This document shows, one piece after another, positions 6,517 through 10,554 of a stretch of DNA of 10,554 nt (positions are counted from its first letter, which is position 1; every line of letters begins with the position of its first letter). The translations under genes and the position numbers were made by a program. Where the stretch lies: assembly GCA_045631425.1 (NCBI GenBank), contig JAZQUR010000014.1, positions 1 to 10,554 of the forward strand, given 5' to 3'. The notes beneath the pieces were generated by a model. That model worked only from the letters and a program-made list of their open reading frames with translations. It was not told where the DNA came from and did no database searches. Source of the DNA: Treponema_I sp045631425. Its GTDB lineage: Bacteria; Spirochaetota; Spirochaetia; Treponematales; Treponemataceae.

Positions 6517-7829
6517 TGAAATTTAAATTTAGGACCTTTGAAAATTTCGATTTTACATTGTTTTTTTCTGTAATTCTCTTAGTTACAATTGGAATATGTT
6601 TTATTTATTCATCTGGAATTAATTCTAGTGGAGTAAATGTTTCAAACGAATATATTAAACAAATTTTTTATGCCTCTACAGGTATTATACTAATGATAGT
6701 AGCAATGATTGTGGATTACCGAAAGTTACAAAAATATATGCTTTGGGTTTTTCTAGGATTATTAGCGGTTCTTTTGTATACAAGATTTTTTGGTAGGGAA
6801 GTAAATGGTGCAAAATCTTGGCTTGGTATCGGAAATTTTGGTATTCAGCCGTCAGAATTTGGAAAAATCATTTTTATCATGTTTTGTGCGTCCTTTTTGG
6901 AAAAGACAAACAAGCAGGATGATTTGAAACGATTTATAAAAGCGCTGTTTATCATGCTTTGTCCTGTTGGACTAATTTTGCTTCAACCAGATTTAGGAAC
7001 AGCATTAGTTTATATACCTGTGTTTTTGGTTATGTGTTATGTTGCAAATATCCCAAAACGATATATTATGCTAATTTTTTCTATTGGTATGGTAACAATT
7101 TTGTTTACTGTATTACCAATTTGGGAAGATGTTATTGCAAAAAGAGATGTAGCAATTTTAAACGTACTAACAAATATGAAATTGCGCTTTATTATTATTC
7201 TTGCAACATCATTGATTGCTATTATCAGTACAGTTGGATATATTTTAACAAAACATAAGTACTATTATTGGATTTCTTATGCTTTTGCTATTGTTGTGAT
7301 TTCATTACTTGCATCTGTTGCAGCTGGTAAAGTTTTGGCAGATTATCAAGTAAAACGTTTGATTATTTTCTTGGATCCACAATCTGATCCGCTGGGCTCT
7401 GGTTGGAATATTATTCAGTCAAAAGTTGCAATCGGCTCTGGAAATCTTTTTGGTCAAGGTTTTTTACAAGGAACACAAAGTCACTATCGATTTTTGCCTG
7501 AACAGAGTACAGACTTTATCTTTAGTATTTTGTCTGAAGAATGGGGATTTGGTGGCGGTCTAGTTGTTTTTTCACTTTATTTTATCATCTTGTTTAGATG
7601 TATAATGATTATGCGAAATACAACAAATACATACGGATATTACATAACCACTGGTATTTTTACAATGTTTTTATTCCACTTTATGATTAATGTTGGAATG
7701 GTTATGGGTATTATGCCTATTACAGGTATTCCTTTGTGCTTTTTATCTTATGGTGGTTCATCACTTTGGACAGCAATGACTTGTATTGGTTTGTTGCTAA
7801 GTATTAACGTACGTAAACTTGATTTCTAA
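6516..7829 (+). CDS. rodA: SEDS peptidoglycan glycosyltransferase RodA with an extra two-helix block
   Basis: RodA polymerises lipid II into glycan strands in the inner membrane, paired with PBP2. The product has 437 residues against 370 in E. coli. SEDS landmarks are present: GAKSWLGIGNFGIQPSEFGK (98-117), LQPDLGTAL (156-164), FLDPQSDPLGSGWNIIQSK (285-303), AIGSGNLFGQGFLQGTQS (305-322), FLPEQSTDFIFSILSEEWG (326-344) with the putative catalytic Asp333, and the C-terminal GIMPITGIPLCFLSYGGSS (398-416). The extra length lies between about 203 and 272, ahead of KVLADYQVKRL. It holds two strongly hydrophobic stretches (about 222-243 and 251-271), so roughly twelve membrane segments are expected instead of ten. 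No frame disturbance is seen at the block. The ATG at 6516 overlaps the mrdA stop by one base, with AGGA at 6501 as a distant ribosome site. Confidence 0.96.
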   Translation: MKFKFRTFENFDFTLFFSVILLVTIGICFIYSSGINSSGVNVSNEYIKQIFYASTGIILMIVAMIVDYRKLQKYMLWVFLGLLAVLLYTRFFGREVNGAKSWLGIGNFGIQPSEFGKIIFIMFCASFLEKTNKQDDLKRFIKALFIMLCPVGLILLQPDLGTALVYIPVFLVMCYVANIPKRYIMLIFSIGMVTILFTVLPIWEDVIAKRDVAILNVLTNMKLRFIIILATSLIAIISTVGYILTKHKYYYWISYAFAIVVISLLASVAAGKVLADYQVKRLIIFLDPQSDPLGSGWNIIQSKVAIGSGNLFGQGFLQGTQSHYRFLPEQSTDFIFSILSEEWGFGGGLVVFSLYFIILFRCIMIMRNTTNTYGYYITTGIFTMFLFHFMINVGMVMGIMPITGIPLCFLSYGGSSLWTAMTCIGLLLSINVRKLDF

Positions 7830-7840
7830 ACATATTTAAC

Positions 7841-7845
7841 GAGGT
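7841..7845 (+). promoter_or_regulatory. Shine-Dalgarno site of the radical-SAM gene
   Basis: GAGGT lies four bases before the ATG at 7850, in the 20-base gap after rodA. It supports the chosen start and is stronger than the sites of mreC, mreD and mrdA. Confidence 0.6.
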
Positions 7846-7849
7846 AATT

Positions 7850-10399
7850 ATGACAAATATTAAGCCCCTAGAAGTTTTTGGCGATGATTTATTGGAAGTT
7901 CAAAATCCATCTAGATATTTAGGCGGAGAATATGGACAAATCGTAAAAGAAGGGGATAATTACCTAAATTTTACAATGGCTTTTCCAGATTTGTATGAAA
8001 TTGGAATGAGTAACCAAGCAATTAAAATCATTTATAATGGCTTAAATGCTCGGGAAAATATTCGTTGTGAACGAGTTTTTACACCAGATACAGATTTTGA
8101 AAAGCTCTTAAAAGAAAAAAACGTACCTTTATATAGTTTAGAAACAGGAATTCCTCTTTATCTGTCTGATGTTATAGGTTTTTCTATTGGATACGAACTT
8201 GGAATTACAGGTTTGCTTTCTATTTTGGATTTGGGAAAAGTTCCTTTATTAAAAAAAGATAGGACAGAAGAACATCCAATTGTAATTGCTGGTGGCTGTG
8301 GTGTTACAAACCCAGCGCCATTTTCAATTTTTCTAGACGCAGTTTTTATCGGGGAAGCAGAAAATCAGTTTTTCGACTTAATTGATGATTTGGCTAAAAT
8401 AAAAAAATCTGGAGGAACACGCTCTGATTTGCTAAAAAAACTTTCAGAACACCCAAGTATTTGGATGCCTGGAAAAAAAGCAGTTAAAGCAACTCAAATT
8501 GATTTTGGAAAAGTTCCATCTGTAAAAAGTTATTTCCCTGTTGCAAATATCAAACCTGTTCAAGATCACGGTGTTGTTGAAATTATGCGTGGATGTCCAA
8601 ACGGATGTCGCTTTTGTCACGCGGGAATTTACTATCGTCCACAGCGCGTAAAAGATGCAAAAATCATCCTAGACGAAGTTGATGAAGTGATTTACAAAGC
8701 CGGACAACGAGAAGTTAGCTTGTCATCACTTTCTTCTGGAGATTATACAGAAATCGACAAACTTCTTGATATTCTTTCAAAAAAATATCAAGATGCTCGG
8801 GTTTCTTTTCAACTTCCATCATTGAAAGTAAACAGTTTTACGTTGCCATTACTAGAAAAACTATCTGAAGTTCGTAAAAGTAGTTTAACTTTTGCAGTTG
8901 AAACACCATCAGATGCTTGGCAATTATCTCTAAATAAAGAAGTTTTCAAAGAAAAATTGATAGAAATCATAAAAGAAGCTAAAAAACGTGGCTGGAATAA
9001 GGCAAAATTCTATTTTATGATTGGTCTTCCACCTGGAAATGATGCTCAGCACTTAGCAAAAAATCCTGAAAATCAAAAAACAGAGGAACAAGAGATTGTA
9101 GACTTTTTAATTGAGATTCAGGAAGCAACTCGCATAAATTGTTCTGTAAATGTTGGTACATTTATTCCAAAAGCTCATACTCCATACGAAAGAGTTCGTC
9201 AACTTACAATTGAAGAAGCAACTGAAAAAATGCTTTTTATCCGTCGAAGTCTTCCTCGGGGCAAATTCAAGGTAAGTACACACTTTGAATTTGTTTCATT
9301 TATAGAAGGTATGATTTCTAGAGGGGATGAACGAGTAGGTGAGCTACTTCTAAAAGCCTACCAAAAAGGTTGTCGTCTGGATGCTTGGGAAGATCACATG
9401 GAAGTTGATATTTGGAAAAGTGTGATTGAAGAAGCTGATTTTGATGTTGTAAACGAAATTACTCGAGAACGTGCCTCTGATGAGATTTTACCATGGAGTG
9501 ATATTAGTCTAGGCCCAAAAGAAATATTCTACAAAAAAGAATTCGACAATTCTGTAAATCGTATTTTAACAAATAAGTGTGCTCCAAAATGTACATCTCC
9601 ATGTGGGGTATGTAATGTACAAAAAAATATACAAGTTGATACAAATTCTAACTTTAATCTTGAGAAACTTTCTGAAGATGTATTAAGAAATAGACATAAA
9701 ACCATACCATCTGGAGAACAAAATATTCCAATTTTATATAGAGTTCTATTTTCATTTACAAAACAAAATGGTGGAGAGTTTATTCCTCATTTGGCAACAC
9801 AAGATGTTATTCATAAAGCATTTTTACGAAGCGAATTACCTGTTGTCTTTACAGACGGATTTAATCCAGTTCCACGTCTTGAACTTGCAACAACCTTATC
9901 TCTTGGAATTGATAGTACAGATGAAATTGCTTCATGTTTATTGCGTTACGAAACATCTGAAGAAGAATTTGTATCAAAAATGAATGAAAGCCTTCCACAA
10001 GGTCTAAAAATCAATAGTGCATACATTTTCCCAGTTTCAAATAAACGAAAACGTGAATCATTAAGTTCATGCTTATATGGTGCAGAATATCAATATAAAT
10101 TTTTGATTACAGAAAATCTTGTTAATCAATTTTTGAAATCAGATAGATTTATAGAATTTATAAGTAAAAATTCAGACTTTAAGTTCACTAAAACTGAGAA
10201 TCCTTTGGTTTTCGATGTTTACATGCCATTTAGAGCTGACAGACCTTTTAGAAACTTAATAGAAGAATATTTTGAAAATAAACTTCATAAGATTTTGCAT
10301 ATTTCAAAGAATAAAACTCTTGCTTCAGAAAGTGATAAAGTTGGATCATACTACGAGATATTCAAATTTTACGCAGATGAACATGCAAAGTTTATTTAA
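7850..10399 (+). CDS. Fused TIGR03960-type radical-SAM protein and TIGR03936/DUF2344 domain
   Basis: The product has 849 residues. Residues 1 to about 230 resemble the N-terminal domain of TIGR03960 (FPDLYEIGMSNQA at 45-57, IVIAGGCGVTNPAPFSIFLD at 144-163). The family is named after B12-binding proteins, but I see no DxHxxG cobalamin motif. The radical-SAM core at about 240-480 has RGCPNGCRFCHAG (247-259) with cluster cysteines 249, 253 and 256, which bind a [4Fe-4S] centre for S-adenosylmethionine cleavage. A second cysteine group follows at 577, 581, 585 and 588 (CAPKCTSPCGVC). Residues about 627-825 match the style of TIGR03936, the radical SAM-linked DUF2344 domain (FTKQNGGEFIPHLATQDVI, FTDGFNPVPRLELATTLSLG). 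These two parts are often separate neighbouring genes in Clostridia. The reaction and substrate are unknown. The gene starts 20 bases after rodA and is likely the last of the operon. Confidence 0.9.
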   Translation: MTNIKPLEVFGDDLLEVQNPSRYLGGEYGQIVKEGDNYLNFTMAFPDLYEIGMSNQAIKIIYNGLNARENIRCERVFTPDTDFEKLLKEKNVPLYSLETGIPLYLSDVIGFSIGYELGITGLLSILDLGKVPLLKKDRTEEHPIVIAGGCGVTNPAPFSIFLDAVFIGEAENQFFDLIDDLAKIKKSGGTRSDLLKKLSEHPSIWMPGKKAVKATQIDFGKVPSVKSYFPVANIKPVQDHGVVEIMRGCPNGCRFCHAGIYYRPQRVKDAKIILDEVDEVIYKAGQREVSLSSLSSGDYTEIDKLLDILSKKYQDARVSFQLPSLKVNSFTLPLLEKLSEVRKSSLTFAVETPSDAWQLSLNKEVFKEKLIEIIKEAKKRGWNKAKFYFMIGLPPGNDAQHLAKNPENQKTEEQEIVDFLIEIQEATRINCSVNVGTFIPKAHTPYERVRQLTIEEATEKMLFIRRSLPRGKFKVSTHFEFVSFIEGMISRGDERVGELLLKAYQKGCRLDAWEDHMEVDIWKSVIEEADFDVVNEITRERASDEILPWSDISLGPKEIFYKKEFDNSVNRILTNKCAPKCTSPCGVCNVQKNIQVDTNSNFNLEKLSEDVLRNRHKTIPSGEQNIPILYRVLFSFTKQNGGEFIPHLATQDVIHKAFLRSELPVVFTDGFNPVPRLELATTLSLGIDSTDEIASCLLRYETSEEEFVSKMNESLPQGLKINSAYIFPVSNKRKRESLSSCLYGAEYQYKFLITENLVNQFLKSDRFIEFISKNSDFKFTKTENPLVFDVYMPFRADRPFRNLIEEYFENKLHKILHISKNKTLASESDKVGSYYEIFKFYADEHAKFI

Positions 10400-10420
10400 T
10401 AGAGAAGTAAAATAAGTATC

Positions 10421-10457
10421 CTAATTACAGATTTTCTTTATTAAAGTCTGTAATTGG
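10421..10457 (+). terminator. Hairpin after the radical-SAM gene, probable end of the operon
   Basis: Bases 10421-10435 pair with 10443-10457 over 15 pairs, including two G-U pairs, around a seven-base loop (ctttatt). The core is aattacaga with tctgtaatt. It begins 22 bases after the stop codon. The following sequence (attgtttgg) is only moderately T-rich, so this may be a weak intrinsic terminator or a 3'-end stabilising structure. Confidence 0.55.
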
Positions 10458-10554
10458 ATTGTTTGGTAGACAGAATATGTATTATAAATAGTAATATAAA
10501 ATTAACAAAACTTTATTGAAATTTTAATATTTTATAATTAATATTTATATAATC
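10458..10554. other. A/T-rich non-coding end of the window
   Basis: These 97 bases contain no plausible coding frame or RNA gene on either strand. TATAAT occurs at 10533-10538 and again at 10548-10553, but neither has a convincing -35 hexamer at normal spacing. The stretch is probably the upstream region of a gene that starts beyond the window. Confidence 0.4.

Noticed and set aside
6959..7258. 99-codon forward frame inside rodA
   Set aside because: It is a shifted frame of a well-conserved gene. Its Cys/Tyr/Asn-rich translation is typical of a shadow frame.
7850..8540. Confirmed cobalamin binding by the N-terminal domain of the radical-SAM fusion
   Set aside because: The domain family name mentions B12, but no DxHxxG motif is visible, so binding is not claimed.
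10510..10553. Promoter at the right end (TATAAT at 10533 and 10548)
   Set aside because: No usable -35 hexamer lies 16-18 bases upstream of either, and such hexamers are common by chance in A/T-rich DNA. No downstream gene is visible to support it.
1..10554. CRISPR arrays, insertion sequences, tRNA genes, prophage or defence genes
   Set aside because: I found no repeat arrays, transposase-like frames, tRNA folds or accessory-type genes. The whole window reads as conserved core genome.

Overview
The window is about two-thirds A+T and all genes read on the + strand with very short gaps. The gene content and order suggest a low-GC spirochaete of the Treponema group: zinc-ribbon protein, RNase P RNA, membrane TPR protein, mreB-mreC-mreD-mrdA-rodA, then a fused radical-SAM protein. 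This assignment rests on remembered treponeme gene order and protein style, not on a database search.

Layout. Bases 1-759 hold the 3' part of a coiled-coil/C4 zinc-ribbon (DUF164-type) gene that begins before the window. Two bases after its stop lies a bacterial type A RNase P RNA gene (rnpB, about 762-1144), closed by an 11-bp P1 helix and followed by a run of eight T. A membrane-anchored TPR protein (1169-2119) comes next. Then follows the rod-shape (elongasome) block: mreB (2147-3181), mreC (3244-4104), mreD (4111-4623), mrdA/PBP2 (4630-6516) and rodA (6516-7829). The last gene (7850-10399) encodes an 849-residue protein joining a TIGR03960-type radical-SAM part to a TIGR03936/DUF2344-type part. 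A long hairpin follows it. The final ~95 bases are A/T-rich with no gene.

How the genes work together. MreB filaments, MreC, MreD, the SEDS glycosyltransferase RodA and the class B transpeptidase PBP2 form the machine that builds side-wall peptidoglycan. mreC to rodA are packed like one transcription unit, with a TAATG overlap between mrdA and rodA. mreB has the only strong Shine-Dalgarno sequence of the set and is separated from mreC by the operon's only sizeable gap, which holds a stem-loop. This fits higher output of MreB than of its membrane partners. The TPR protein may be an accessory of this machine, by position only. The radical-SAM fusion has no function I can assign.

I see no previously undescribed system. 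The points most worth checking are an A/U-rich expansion in rnpB, the wedging of rnpB between two protein genes, an extra two-helix block in RodA, and the fusion and position of the radical-SAM gene.
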